In this document: one piece after another, positions 55,277 to 64,000 of the stretch
Position numbering within the stretch: the first letter of the stretch is position 1
Layout of the letters: the number at the start of each line of letters is the position of its first letter
Assembly (NCBI RefSeq): GCF_012935325.2
Contig: NZ_JABBYG020000001.1
Span: 186,001 to 250,000 of the forward strand
Source: Paenibacillus sp. PL91
GTDB taxonomy: Bacteria; Bacillota; Bacilli; Paenibacillales; Paenibacillaceae
Length of the DNA: 64,000 nt
Reading direction: 5' to 3'
Notes under the pieces: model-generated
What the model saw: only the letters and a program-made list of their open reading frames with translations
Told to the model about the DNA's origin: nothing
The model's database searches: none
Translations under genes and position numbers: made by a program

Positions 55277-55714
55277 ATGGTATACGAAGGGTTGTCGGAG
55301 TCTTACACGAAGCTGATGCTTGCAGCTAAGGAAGCGATGTCTCGTGCATATGTGCCTTACTCCAATTTTCAAGTTGGAGCAGCGCTGCTCGACGACGAGG
55401 GTCATGTCCATTACGGCTGCAATGTAGAAAACGCAGCTTACAGCCCTACGAACTGCGCGGAACGTACCGCTCTGCATCGCGCAATTGCAGACGGTAAGCG
55501 TCCGGGGCAATTCCAGGCCATTGCCGTTATTGGAAGCACGGATGGACCAATTGCGCCTTGCGGCGTTTGCCGTCAGGTGATGGTTGAGCTATGTGCGCCA
55601 GACATGCCCGTCATCATGGGGAATTTAAACGGTCAATGGACGATTTCGACCGTAGCAGACATATTGCCGGGTGCTTTCACACCGGCTTCACTAGCAGAAA
55701 ATGGGGAGCGTTAA
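55277..55714 (+). CDS. cdd: cytidine deaminase
   Basis: Cdd converts cytidine and deoxycytidine to uridine compounds in pyrimidine salvage. The 145 residues are of the homotetrameric type. Zinc and catalytic residues lie in N-C-A-E-R-T-A (C-A-E replacing H-A-E) and P-C-G-V-C-R-Q. AYVPYSNFQVGAALL is the substrate-binding N-terminal signature. The start ATG 55277 follows GAGGAGG. The final 15 residues extend a little beyond the B. subtilis form. era follows after seven bases. Confidence 0.97.
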   Translation: MVYEGLSESYTKLMLAAKEAMSRAYVPYSNFQVGAALLDDEGHVHYGCNVENAAYSPTNCAERTALHRAIADGKRPGQFQAIAVIGSTDGPIAPCGVCRQVMVELCAPDMPVIMGNLNGQWTISTVADILPGAFTPASLAENGER

Positions 55715-55721
55715 ATAACAT

Positions 55722-56645
55722 ATGAATCGTACAACATCAAATGAACGTGACAGCAAAAAATTCCGTTCGGGGTTCGTCGCTATTATAGGAAGACCAAATG
55801 TCGGCAAATCCACGCTGATGAACCATCTGATCGGTCAAAAAATTGCCATCATGTCAGATAAGCCTCAGACGACACGGAATAAAATTCACGGCGTATACAC
55901 GACGAATGAAAAGCAAATTGTGTTTCTTGATACGCCGGGCATTCACAAGCCGCAATCAAAGCTTGGGAACTACATGATGCAAACAGCAGAAAGTGCGCTA
56001 CGCGAGGTTGAGGCGGCGTTATTTTTGATCGATGCATCCGAGGGGCTTGGCGGCGGCGACCGCTTCATTATCGAGCAGCTCAAAAAAGTAAAAACACCTG
56101 TCTTTCTCGTTATGAACAAGATTGACAAGGTAGAGCCGGAGCAGTTGCTGCCGATGATTACGCAATACAATGAGCTTCATGATTTTGCGGAAATTATTCC
56201 GATCTCGGCGCTCAAAGGGAATAATGTAGAAACGCTGCTTGAGCAGCTCTCCCGTTATTTGCCGGAAGGCCCGCAGTACTATCCAGCGGATCAGATTACA
56301 GATCACCCCGAGCAATTCGTATGCTCGGAGCTTATTCGCGAGAAAATACTGCATATGACACGCGAAGAGATTCCGCACTCCATTGCGGTTACGATTGAGG
56401 ATATGCGCGTAAAGGAAAATGGCGTGGTATATATCGGAGCGGTCATATTTGTCGAGCGAGACTCACAAAAAGGAATCATCATCGGCAAAAAAGGCGAGCT
56501 GCTCAAAGAAGTCGGAAAACAAGCGCGTAAGGATATAGAAGCGCTCCTGGGCTCACGCATTTATCTTGAGCTGTGGGTGAAGGTGAAGAAGGACTGGCGC
56601 AATCAAGAGCGCGTACTGAAGGATCTTGGCTATCGACACGATTAA
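55722..56645 (+). CDS. era: GTPase Era
   Basis: Era binds 16S rRNA near its 3' end and assists 30S assembly. The 307 residues have the G1 motif [10 protein letters not shown]2 in [13 protein letters not shown]3 [10 protein letters not shown] and G4 NKID. The C-terminal KH domain is [20 protein letters not shown], followed by [20 protein letters not shown]. The start ATG 55722 is directly behind cdd. Confidence 0.98.
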   Translation: MNRTTSNERDSKKFRSGFVAIIGRPNVGKSTLMNHLIGQKIAIMSDKPQTTRNKIHGVYTTNEKQIVFLDTPGIHKPQSKLGNYMMQTAESALREVEAALFLIDASEGLGGGDRFIIEQLKKVKTPVFLVMNKIDKVEPEQLLPMITQYNELHDFAEIIPISALKGNNVETLLEQLSRYLPEGPQYYPADQITDHPEQFVCSELIREKILHMTREEIPHSIAVTIEDMRVKENGVVYIGAVIFVERDSQKGIIIGKKGELLKEVGKQARKDIEALLGSRIYLELWVKVKKDWRNQERVLKDLGYRHD

Positions 56646-56745
56646 TACAAATTGACGTTTTTTGTTAAGGATAGATTGAATCGGATTATCGCATCCTATT
56701 ACCGTCTGGAGCAGCATTTCTTGGGACGGAAAGGGATGAATACGT

Positions 56746-56904
56746 ATGCGAAATTTTTCGTGGAAGTATTTTACGTTGACCGGGGATGTCGAGTCCTTCA
56801 TGCTTTACAAGGAAATCAATCAATTTGGAGCCGATGACTCCAATGCTTTAGCTTTGGAGCAAGACGAGCTTGCCATGATGGAGTTGGAAGACACATCGGG
56901 CTAA
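56746..56904 (+). CDS. yqzL: YqzL family small protein, 52 aa
   Basis: A short gene between era and recO, the position of yqzL in B. subtilis. The 52 residues begin MRNFSWKYFTLTGDVESFML, then YKEI, matching the YqzL pattern (aromatic start, W-K-x-F-x-x-T-G, L-x-K-E). An acidic tail follows (ALEQDELAMMELEDTSG). The ribosome binding site AAAGGGA lies about 12 bases upstream. Function is unknown. Confidence 0.85.
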   Translation: MRNFSWKYFTLTGDVESFMLYKEINQFGADDSNALALEQDELAMMELEDTSG

Positions 56905-57070
56905 TGAATCGAAGGTATTATTGAATCGGATATCACGAATAAAAGGTTTGAAAAGATAAGCGGGCCTATATTCACAGCCTTTGCTATGCTTATTTTTAAC
57001 CGCTAAGCGGATGTTCGCTGCCATGGGACGGCGAACCTCACGCTTTTGCTTTCAGGGGAGAGTTTGCAAA

Positions 57071-57814
57071 ATGCTGTATCGTGTCGAGGGAATCGTCATT
57101 CGAAGCATGGATTATGGGGAAGGCAACAAAATTGTTACACTGCTCACGAAGACAAACGGCAAAGCGGGAGTACTTATACGCGGCGCGAAAAAAGTGAAGA
57201 GCAAGCACTCTTCGCTCGCGCAGCCGTTTACATATGGAGAGTTCGCTTATTTCCGCAGCAGCGGACTCGGCACGCTGAATCATGGTGAGATTATTGAATC
57301 TCACCATGTTTTGCGTGAGAAGCTTGATTTGGCGGCATATTCCTCTTATGTAGCGGAGCTGACTGATCGCTCTTTACAGGATGATGAGGCGACCGGCTTT
57401 CATTTTGAACAGCTGAAGGCATGTCTATCAGCATTCCAAGAGGGGAAAGATCCGCAAATCGTGACTCATTTGTACGAAATGCGTATTTTGGACTTGTCTG
57501 GCTATGCGCCGGCGCTAGATGAATGCGTAAGCTGCGGCAATGTTGTAGGTCCCTTTAAGCTCTCGCCTTATGCGGGAGGGATATTATGCTCTAGATGCTC
57601 AGGCAAAGACCCGCATGCGGTATTGCTTGGAGAAGGCGCATATAAGCTGCTAAGACTATTTCGCAGAATGGATATGAGAAGGCTTGGCTCCATTCAAGTT
57701 AAACCGGAGACTAAGGAAGAGCTTAAGCTAGCCATGCGCAAGCTAATGGACACCCATCTTGGCTTGCAGCTAAAATCGCGTAATTTTCTTGATCAGTTGG
57801 ATAAGCTGATGTAA
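57071..57814 (+). CDS. recO: DNA repair protein RecO
   Basis: RecO helps load RecA on SSB-covered DNA in the RecFOR pathway. The 247 residues have the N-terminal OB fold (MLYRVEGIVIRSMDYGEGNK) and VLIRGAKKVKSKHSSLAQPF. The C-terminal helical domain has a zinc site (C-x2-C in DECVSCGN and C-x2-C in LCSRCSG) and ends LGLQLKSRNFLDQLDKL. ATG 57071 follows GGGGAGAG; the longer frame to 56981 is not supported. As in Bacillus, it closes the era cluster. Confidence 0.97.
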   Translation: MLYRVEGIVIRSMDYGEGNKIVTLLTKTNGKAGVLIRGAKKVKSKHSSLAQPFTYGEFAYFRSSGLGTLNHGEIIESHHVLREKLDLAAYSSYVAELTDRSLQDDEATGFHFEQLKACLSAFQEGKDPQIVTHLYEMRILDLSGYAPALDECVSCGNVVGPFKLSPYAGGILCSRCSGKDPHAVLLGEGAYKLLRLFRRMDMRRLGSIQVKPETKEELKLAMRKLMDTHLGLQLKSRNFLDQLDKLM

Positions 57815-57885
57815 GACATAGTATATGGATTTATATGGTTTTTTTCTACATCTGAGGTCTTAGATCATGCTCCTACTTTTGCATG

Positions 57886-57915
57886 TTTACATGAATGGAA
57901 GGATTGATTTATGCT
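57886..57915 (+). promoter_or_regulatory. candidate promoter of the DHA2 exporter gene
   Basis: TTTACA (57886-57891) and TATGCT (57910-57915) are 18 bases apart, about 45 bases before the start codon. TCATG and CATGA repeats around it could be part of an operator, but no regulator is adjacent. Confidence 0.35.
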
Positions 57916-57961
57916 AAATGATGTCGTTTGAGACTAGTAATTAATTGGAGGGATTTACCTG

Positions 57962-59503
57962 ATGTCTACAGGGCAAAATAGACTGGGGTTCGTAGTCGCC
58001 GGACTTCTACTTGGCATTTTGGTCGCTTCGATCGATAACACGATCGTATCGACTGCCATGGCTACTATCGTTTCCGATCTAGGCGGTTTGGACAAATATG
58101 TGTGGGTTACATCTGCATATCTCGTAACGGAAATGGCGGGTATGCCTATTTTCGGGAAGCTATCGGATATGTACGGAAGAAAACGTTTTTTCGTATTGGG
58201 CATTTCATTGTTTTTGCTTGGTTCCGTGCTTTGCGGTACGGCTGAGTCGATTACGCAGCTAACGATTTACCGTGCCATTCAAGGCATCGGCGGCGGCGCA
58301 ATGATGCCAATTGCTTTTGCTATCGTGTTCGATATTTTTCCTCCAGAGAAGCGCGGAAAGATGGGAGGCTTGTTTGGGGCCGTGTTCGGCACCTCAAGCT
58401 TGTTCGGACCGCTTGCCGGGGCATACTTAACGGAATACATCAATTGGCGCTGGATATTTTATATCAATGTTCCGATTGGGCTGGTCGCGCTTGCTTTTAT
58501 CATTATTTATTACAAGGAATCGCATGCGCACTCCAAGCAAAAAATCGACTGGTGGGGCGCTTCGACGCTTGTTGGTTCAATCGTCTGCCTCATGTTCGCT
58601 CTCGAGCTTGGAGGTTCGGAATTCGCATGGGATTCTGCGCAAATTATTGGCTTGTTTGCCGGCTTTGCCGTATTGCTTGGCGTATTCTTGTTCGTGGAAA
58701 CGAAAGCAGCAGAGCCGATTATTTCCTTCAGCATGTTTAAGCAGAGACTATTTGCTTCGAGTACGGGAGCAGGATTATTTTATGGTGCGGCATTTATTAC
58801 GGCAGCTTTGTACATCCCGATGTTCGTGCAGGGTGTATTTGGCGGAACAGCGGTTAGCGCAGGCTTGACGCTACTGCCTATGACGCTGGGCTCCGTTATC
58901 GCCGCGCAGCTAGGCGGCGTGCTAGCAAACAAAATGCCGTATCGCAACGTCATGACGCTATCCGCTGTCATTTTCATCGCCGGCATTGTATTGCTATCGA
59001 CGATCACGCCAGATACAACCCGTTTTATGCTGTCTGTGTATATGTTTCTAACAGGCTTCGGTATCGGCTTCTCCTTCTCTGTCCTTGGCATGTCGTCCAT
59101 ACATGGATTTGACATGAGGCAGCGGGGAAGCGCGACCTCGACGATGTCATTCGTTCGTTCGCTAGGAATGACTGTCGGTATTACGATATTCGGCATCATT
59201 CAACGCAATCATTTTACGAGCGGAATGGCGGATGCATTTGCTGGAAGCGAAGGAGCAAGCCCGATGACGGAAAATGCCCGCGAGCTGTTATCCCCTGAGA
59301 AGCGTGCGGAAATTCCGCCGCCTATCATGGAAAAAATCGTCGCAGCCTTGTCTGAATCGGTATCCGTTACTTTCCTATGGTCGATCGTTCCAGCAGGTTT
59401 AGCTTTAGTTTGTGTCCTTATGATGGGCAATGCGGGCATGAAGGACATCATCGGCAAGCAATCCGTCAAAGCAATTCCTGCCGAGGAGATTCGCGGCCAC
59501 TAA
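57962..59503 (+). CDS. MFS transporter, DHA2 (14-TM, EmrB/QacA-like) family
   Basis: A 513-residue proton-linked exporter with about 14 membrane helices. The DHA2 signatures are present: VASIDNTIVSTAMATIVSDL in helix 1, WVTSAYLVTEMAGMPIFGKL, the motif A form G-K-L-S-D-M-Y-G-R-K-R, and RAIQGIGGGAMMPIAF. Motif C (G-x-x-x-G-P-x-x-G) appears as SSLFGPLAGAYLT, marking an antiporter. Members export drugs, dyes or metabolites; the substrate is unknown. ATG 57962 follows GGAGGG. No TetR or MarR regulator is next to it. It interrupts the otherwise conserved recO-glyQ order and is flanked by its own promoter region and the glyQ promoter. Confidence 0.95.
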   Translation: MSTGQNRLGFVVAGLLLGILVASIDNTIVSTAMATIVSDLGGLDKYVWVTSAYLVTEMAGMPIFGKLSDMYGRKRFFVLGISLFLLGSVLCGTAESITQLTIYRAIQGIGGGAMMPIAFAIVFDIFPPEKRGKMGGLFGAVFGTSSLFGPLAGAYLTEYINWRWIFYINVPIGLVALAFIIIYYKESHAHSKQKIDWWGASTLVGSIVCLMFALELGGSEFAWDSAQIIGLFAGFAVLLGVFLFVETKAAEPIISFSMFKQRLFASSTGAGLFYGAAFITAALYIPMFVQGVFGGTAVSAGLTLLPMTLGSVIAAQLGGVLANKMPYRNVMTLSAVIFIAGIVLLSTITPDTTRFMLSVYMFLTGFGIGFSFSVLGMSSIHGFDMRQRGSATSTMSFVRSLGMTVGITIFGIIQRNHFTSGMADAFAGSEGASPMTENARELLSPEKRAEIPPPIMEKIVAALSESVSVTFLWSIVPAGLALVCVLMMGNAGMKDIIGKQSVKAIPAEEIRGH

Positions 59504-59533
59504 GCTATAGGTCAAGAAGACTGAACATCGGGT

Positions 59534-59562
59534 TTGACAATTGCCATAAAGAAGCATAAAAT
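59534..59562 (+). promoter_or_regulatory. glyQS promoter, sigma-A
   Basis: TTGACA (59534-59539) is perfect and TAAAAT (59557-59562) is five of six, with 17 bases between. Transcription would begin near 59569. Confidence 0.8.
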
Positions 59563-59568
59563 GATGCA

Positions 59569-59795
59569 ATATGAATATTGGGCAGTGATGGAGAAAGTAA
59601 TCGCTTCATGTCGACAACTTTAGCGAGCCGGGAAAAGTGAAAGCCCGGATGGACATAGCGGTGAAAGGGCACTCCGGAGCCGTATCGAACAAAGAGGGTT
59701 TGCTCATATGGAGCGAACCAAGTAGGGTGGAACCGCGGGATTATAACTCTCGTCCCTACGTCTGGCAGCAGGCGTAGAGACGGGAGTTTTTTGCA
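59569..59795 (+). ncRNA. T-box leader (glycine) controlling glyQS
   Basis: The T-box core AGGGTGGAACCGCGG is at 59724-59738. Stem I carries GGAGAAAGTAATCG (59589-59602, with the AGTA motif) and AGCCGGGAAAAG / GCCCGG. The probable specifier is GGC at 59668-59670, in the context GAAAGGGCACTCC, coding for glycine. The terminator uses ACTCTCGTCCCTACG against CGTAGAGACGGGAGT, then six T to about 59793. Leader length is short, like that of the B. subtilis glyQS T-box. Confidence 0.92.
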
Positions 59796-59863
59796 TGTCT
59801 TCGCCTTTGCCGAGAGAATGTCTGGATACGGACAAAATAAAAGGAAAAAGGAGAGGGTCAAAA

Positions 59864-60751
59864 ATGAATTTTCAAAAAATGATTTTGACGCTGCAGCAAT
59901 TTTGGGCGGAACAAAACTGTATTTTAGTACAGCCTTATGACGTGGAGAAGGGTGCAGGAACGATGAACCCGATGACGTTCCTTCGTTCTATTGGACCGGA
60001 GCCTTGGAATGTCGCTTATGTGGAGCCTTCCCGTCGTCCGGCAGACGGCCGTTATGGTGAAAACCCGAACCGTCTTTATCAGCATCATCAATTTCAGGTT
60101 ATTTTGAAGCCATCGCCAGACAACATTCAAGAGCTGTATCTGGAGAGCTTGAAGCAGCTTGGCATTGATGCAAACGATCATGACATCCGCTTCGTTGAGG
60201 ATAACTGGGAGTCTCCTACGCTTGGCGCATGGGGTCTAGGCTGGGAAGTATGGCTCGACGGCATGGAAATTACGCAGTTTACGTACTTCCAACAGGTTGG
60301 CGGCATCGATGCTAACCCTGTTGCAGTCGAGATCACATACGGCATGGAGCGTCTAGCTTCATACATTCAGCAAAAAGAGAATGTATTCGATTTGGAATGG
60401 GTAGAGGGCGTAACATACGGAGATGTCTTCAAGCAGCCAGAGTACGAGCATTCCAAATATACGTTTGAAACTTCGGATACGGCGATGCTATTCTCCCTAT
60501 TCAACATGTATGAGGAAGAAGCCAAAAAAACGATGGAGCATCATCTCGTATTTCCGGCTTACGACTACGTTTTGAAATGCTCGCATACCTTCAACCTGCT
60601 CGATGCGCGCGGCGCGATCAGCGTAACGGAAAGAACGGGCTACATTACAAGGGTAAGAAATTTGGCGCGTGCCTGCGCATCGACTTATTTTGAAGAAAGA
60701 GAACGTCTTGGATTCCCGTTGCTGAAGAAAGGAGTGGAGCAGCATGACTAG
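59864..60751 (+). CDS. glyQ: glycine--tRNA ligase subunit alpha
   Basis: GlyQ is the catalytic subunit of the bacterial alpha2beta2 glycyl-tRNA synthetase (class II). The 295 residues contain [37 protein letters not shown] and ATGs consistent with the family start [19 protein letters not shown]. Motif 3-like residues lie in [17 protein letters not shown] 59864 follows GGAGAGGG; the upstream frame is leader RNA. The stop lies inside glyS (8-base overlap). Confidence 0.98.
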   Translation: MNFQKMILTLQQFWAEQNCILVQPYDVEKGAGTMNPMTFLRSIGPEPWNVAYVEPSRRPADGRYGENPNRLYQHHQFQVILKPSPDNIQELYLESLKQLGIDANDHDIRFVEDNWESPTLGAWGLGWEVWLDGMEITQFTYFQQVGGIDANPVAVEITYGMERLASYIQQKENVFDLEWVEGVTYGDVFKQPEYEHSKYTFETSDTAMLFSLFNMYEEEAKKTMEHHLVFPAYDYVLKCSHTFNLLDARGAISVTERTGYITRVRNLARACASTYFEERERLGFPLLKKGVEQHD

Positions 60752-62825
60752 AGATTTGTTGCTTGAGATTGGACTAGAGGAAGTGCCGGCTCGTTTCGTG
60801 CGCGGCGCTATGAATCAGCTTAAGGATAAAATGGTGAAGTGGCTATCGGATTCCCGCATTGAGCATGGAGATGTTCATGTATACGCCACTCCTCGCCGGA
60901 TTGCGGTACTGATTCATCAAGTGGCTGAGAAGCAGTCCGATATGAATGAGGAAGCCAAAGGACCTTCGCGCAAAATCGCACAAGACGATCAAGGCAACTG
61001 GAGCAAGGCAGCGCTCGGATTCGCCCGCAGCCAAGGCGTCGAGCCTGAACAGCTTTATTTCCAAGAGCTTGCAGGCGTTGAGTATGTATATGCGAATAAA
61101 AGCAGCATCGGCGCTGAAACAGCAGCTGTACTGCCTGATGGCTTGCTTTCCCTTATTACGTCGATGTCATTCCCGAAAAATATGCGCTGGGGAAGCCATG
61201 AGCTAAAATTCGTAAGACCGATCCGATGGCTGGTGGCATTGTTTGGCCAAGACGTAATTCCATTTGAAATTACGGGCGTGAAGACTGGGAAAGTATCCCG
61301 CGGACATCGCTTTCTTGGCAATGATGCAAATGTACAGGAGCCCGCTGAATATGTGGAACGCTTGCGTGAACAGCATGTCATCGCAGACGTTTCTGAGCGT
61401 GAGCAGCTGATCGTTTCGCAGATTGATCGCTTAGCGAAAGAAAAAGGCTGGGAGATCGCGATCAAGGAAGATTTGCTTGAAGAGGTGCTTTTCTTAGTTG
61501 AATATCCGAATGTATTGTTTGGCGGCTTCGATCCGGCATTCCTTCACATTCCGCAAGAAGTGCTTATCACCTCGATGCGCGAGCACCAAAGATACTTCCC
61601 AGTGTTTGACGGCGAAGGTCAGCTTCAGCCTTTCTTCGTAACCGTTCGAAACGGCGACTTGAAATCGATCGAGCTTGTTGCGAAAGGCAATGAGAAGGTT
61701 CTTCGCGCAAGACTGTCCGATGCGAAGTTTTTCTATGAGGAAGACCATAAGCTCACGATCGAGCATGCGCTCTCGAAGCTGGAAAATATCGTTTACCATG
61801 AAGAAATTGGCTCCGTAGCCGACAAGGTCAGACGGATTCGCGCCACTTCCGACTTGTTAAGCAAGCAATTGCTATTAGATGAGCAGGTTTCCAAAGAAAT
61901 TAGCCGTTCCGCAGACATTTGCAAATTCGACCTCGTGTCGCAAATGGTTTATGAATTCCCAGAGCTACAAGGCATTATGGGCGAAGATTATGCCCTTAGA
62001 GCAGGAGAGAGCAAATCAGTGGCGAAAGCCATTAATGAGCACTATCAACCACGCTTTGCCGGCGATCTAGCGCCTTCCGAAATAACGGGTGCTATCGTAA
62101 GCTTAGCGGACAAAATAGATACGATCGTAGGCTGCTTCTCCATCGGCATTATTCCGACTGGCTCTCAGGATCCATACGCGCTTCGCAGACAAGCGGCTGG
62201 TATTGTACAGATCATTTTGGCGCATGGCTTGAAGCTTCAACTAAACGAATTGTACGATGCGGCCTTGTCTGTGCACGAAGCACGCGGTCTTAAGCGCGAC
62301 GCCGCAGATATTCGCAAGGATCTTTCCGACTTCTTCGCGCTCCGCGTCAAAAATGTACTGTCTGAGCAAGGCGTTCGTTATGATGTCATTGACGCGGTTA
62401 TGGCTTCAGGCTTTGCCGATCTGAAATCGACTATCGAACGTGCTTCCGTAGTGCAAGCTCTAGCTGCAAGCGAGGACCGTTCGTCGTTCAAGCAGACGGT
62501 GGAACAATTTAACCGCGTTAGCAATTTGGGGTCGAAAGCCGCCGATACGACGGTCGATTCCGCTTTGTTTGCAGAGCCAGTAGAAGCAGAGCTCTATGAG
62601 AAATGGCTGCAGCAGCGCCCGGCGTTTAGAGCGGCAATTGAGGATGGCGATATGGCTAAAGCAGTAGAAAGCTTATCATCATTGAAGCTTTATATTCATA
62701 CTTATTTTGAAAATGTGATGGTTATGGCGCCGGATGAGGCTGTACGGGCTAACCGCTTGTCTACCCTTGCCGGAATCGCAGAGGATATTGCGATTGTTGC
62801 AGATTTCTCGAAGCTCGTTTGGTAA
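60744..62825 (+). CDS. glyS: glycine--tRNA ligase subunit beta
   Basis: GlyS binds tRNA-Gly for the alpha subunit's active site. The 693 residues begin [20 protein letters not shown], the family start. They contain [44 protein letters not shown] and the H-D segment ALRRQAAGI of the HD-like domain. The C-terminal anticodon-binding (DALR-like) domain ends in [20 protein letters not shown]. The ATG overlaps glyQ by eight bases and sits after GGAGTGGAG, so the subunits are coupled. Confidence 0.98.
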   Translation: MTRDLLLEIGLEEVPARFVRGAMNQLKDKMVKWLSDSRIEHGDVHVYATPRRIAVLIHQVAEKQSDMNEEAKGPSRKIAQDDQGNWSKAALGFARSQGVEPEQLYFQELAGVEYVYANKSSIGAETAAVLPDGLLSLITSMSFPKNMRWGSHELKFVRPIRWLVALFGQDVIPFEITGVKTGKVSRGHRFLGNDANVQEPAEYVERLREQHVIADVSEREQLIVSQIDRLAKEKGWEIAIKEDLLEEVLFLVEYPNVLFGGFDPAFLHIPQEVLITSMREHQRYFPVFDGEGQLQPFFVTVRNGDLKSIELVAKGNEKVLRARLSDAKFFYEEDHKLTIEHALSKLENIVYHEEIGSVADKVRRIRATSDLLSKQLLLDEQVSKEISRSADICKFDLVSQMVYEFPELQGIMGEDYALRAGESKSVAKAINEHYQPRFAGDLAPSEITGAIVSLADKIDTIVGCFSIGIIPTGSQDPYALRRQAAGIVQIILAHGLKLQLNELYDAALSVHEARGLKRDAADIRKDLSDFFALRVKNVLSEQGVRYDVIDAVMASGFADLKSTIERASVVQALAASEDRSSFKQTVEQFNRVSNLGSKAADTTVDSALFAEPVEAELYEKWLQQRPAFRAAIEDGDMAKAVESLSSLKLYIHTYFENVMVMAPDEAVRANRLSTLAGIAEDIAIVADFSKLVW

Positions 62826-62852
62826 TATGCCCAGTTAGGAGGATGATGGATC

Positions 62853-63668
62853 ATGTCTCGCTCTAATCCGGAAGTGATTGTATATGTTGTATCGGATGCC
62901 GCAGGAGATACAGGGGAGCTTGTCGTACGCGCGGCGATCGCCCAGTTTCACCCGATTAATGCGGATATCCGCAGAGCTCCTTTTATTACGGATGAGGCCA
63001 GTCTACAGCGAATCGCCGAGCAGGCTAAGCAAGCCGATGCAATTGTGTTATTTACGTTAGTTATGCCGCATCTTCGTGATAGCATGCGGAAGCTGGCTGA
63101 GACTTACGCCATCGTCGCCATCGATCTGTTGGGCTCTTTTATCGAAACGCTGGAGCAGCGAACAGGACGCAAATCCCGTCAGGAGCCTGGTCTTAACCAT
63201 GTTCTTGACGCGGATTACTTCCGAAAGGTGGAAGCTGTCGAGTTTGCCGTTAAGTATGATGATGCAAGAGATACATCCGGCGTTCTAAAAGCTGATATTG
63301 TACTTGTAGGCGTATCGAGAACATCAAAGACACCTTTGTCCATGTACCTTGCTCATCAGAAGTTTAAAGTGGCGAATGTTCCGCTGGTTCCGGAATTGAA
63401 GCCGCCTGATGAATTGTTTAAGATTCCAAAACGCAAAATAATTGGACTTACAATCGGAGTGCCTTATCTAAACACGATTCGTAAGGAGCGCCTTAAGGCA
63501 CTTGGCTTGCCGAATAATGCATCCTATGCCACTCCTGATCGTATAGAGAAGGAGCTCCATTATGCGGATACAATTATGAAGCAGCTCGGCTGCGTTGTTA
63601 TTGACGTATCACATCGAGCTGTTGAAGAAACGGCAAGCTTAATAATGGAATATGTGCGAATGCCTTAG
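62853..63668 (+). CDS. pyruvate, phosphate dikinase/PEP synthase regulatory protein (DUF299, YqfL)
   Basis: A bifunctional ADP-dependent kinase and phosphorylase that switches PPDK or PEP synthase off and on. The 271 residues have the N-terminal YVVSDAAGDTGELVVRAAIA signature. The P-loop-like GVSRTSKTPLSMYLAH lies near residue 151, followed by KVANVPLVPELKPPDELFKI. IGLTIGVPYLNTIRKERLKA and a C-terminal VIDVSHRAVEETA complete it. The start ATG 62853 follows AGGAGGATG. In B. subtilis the gene lies after ccpN, which is absent here. Confidence 0.95.
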   Translation: MSRSNPEVIVYVVSDAAGDTGELVVRAAIAQFHPINADIRRAPFITDEASLQRIAEQAKQADAIVLFTLVMPHLRDSMRKLAETYAIVAIDLLGSFIETLEQRTGRKSRQEPGLNHVLDADYFRKVEAVEFAVKYDDARDTSGVLKADIVLVGVSRTSKTPLSMYLAHQKFKVANVPLVPELKPPDELFKIPKRKIIGLTIGVPYLNTIRKERLKALGLPNNASYATPDRIEKELHYADTIMKQLGCVVIDVSHRAVEETASLIMEYVRMP

Positions 63669-63757
63669 CGGCAGGAGGCAGGATTTTTTATAGTTATGCC
63701 GTATATAATAGTACAGGATAAGAAATTGAAATCGAGCGGTGATCTCATATTCGACTA

Positions 63758-64000
63758 ATGCAACCAACCATTGTGGTCGATGCGGACGCATGTCCGGTAA
63801 AAGCTGAAATAGGCGAAACGGCTAGACTTTTCTCTGTTCGCGTGCTGATGGTGGCCTCTCATGACCATCGACTTGAGCCGCAGCCAGGCGTAGAAATTGT
63901 TCAAGTGGATCGGAGCAATCAATCGGTTGATCTGTATATTGTCAACCATATTGTACGCGGAGATATTGTCGTTACGCAGGATTTTGGACTGGCATGCATC
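63758..64000 (+). CDS. YaiI/YqxD family protein (DUF188), 3' end beyond window
   Basis: The frame is open to the window edge, giving 81 residues of a protein usually about 150 long. It begins with MQPTIVVDADACPVKAEIGE, the D-A-D-x-C-P-V metal-binding signature of the PIN-like YaiI family. Further on it has VDLYIVNHIVRGDIVVTQDF, containing the conserved D-x-V-V-T-x-D. ATG 63758 is the only reasonable start, because a TGA lies six codons upstream. In Bacillus the gene precedes dnaG and sigA. A TATAAT at 63704-63709 may belong to its promoter, but the -35 is unclear. Confidence 0.93.
   Translation, partial: MQPTIVVDADACPVKAEIGETARLFSVRVLMVASHDHRLEPQPGVEIVQVDRSNQSVDLYIVNHIVRGDIVVTQDFGLACI

Overview
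The window reads as chromosomal core DNA of an endospore-forming, low-to-mid GC Gram-positive bacterium, most likely a Paenibacillus or close relative. The reasons are strong AGGAGG-type ribosome binding sites, frequent GTG and TTG starts, T-box leaders in front of leuS and glyQS, a perfect CIRCE element before hrcA, sporulation genes (gpr, spoIIP, yqfC, yqfD), and a gene order that follows the Bacillus subtilis comER to yqxD segment. The genus is an inference; no database search was possible.

Layout. Positions 1-4000 are an accessory stretch: a 5'-truncated GNAT acetyltransferase, a 65-residue unknown, an AHSA1/SRPBCC protein with an operator-like dyad, a 445-base gap with terminators and inverted repeats, an AraC-type regulator of a style more usual in Gram-negative bacteria, and an AT-rich short-chain dehydrogenase. 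From 4061 the core begins: leuS behind a consensus promoter and T-box; comER (minus strand) facing comEA; metY; comEB; comEC; an ECF sigma/anti-sigma pair with an apparent autoregulated promoter; holA; rpsT (minus); gpr-spoIIP-yqxA-like-lepA; hemW; a short N-acetylglutamate-synthase-like GNAT; and a 91-residue unknown.

The heat-shock operon hrcA-grpE-dnaK-dnaJ (24564-29365) is followed by two tiny genes, then prmA, an M50 protease, rsmE, mtaB, a Nudix hydrolase, a minus-strand Na/Pi-type transporter, an RlmI-type methyltransferase, addB-addA, a one-helix membrane protein and an HIT protein. After that come rpsU-yqeY, the nfeD-floA-yqfB cluster (membrane microdomains), and the long cluster yqfC-yqfD-phoH-pgpH-ybeY-dgkA-cdd-era-yqzL-recO. 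A DHA2-type exporter interrupts the order before glyQS (T-box). The window ends with the PEP synthase/PPDK regulatory kinase and a truncated YaiI/YqxD gene that normally precedes dnaG-sigA.

Functionally most of this is housekeeping: translation and ribosome maturation, chaperones, RecBCD-type repair, competence, sporulation. I do not see a clear undescribed multi-gene system. The signals that best deserve follow-up are: (1) a 57-bp tandem duplication at the comEC start whose two copies differ almost only at positions silent in one minus-strand frame; (2) a comE locus broken up by metY and terminators, with a ComEA lacking a recognisable oligomerisation (SLBB-like) domain; (3) the ECF pair with a matching promoter; and (4) a TAATG-coupled pair of tiny genes behind dnaJ, the first carrying a 9-bp tandem repeat.
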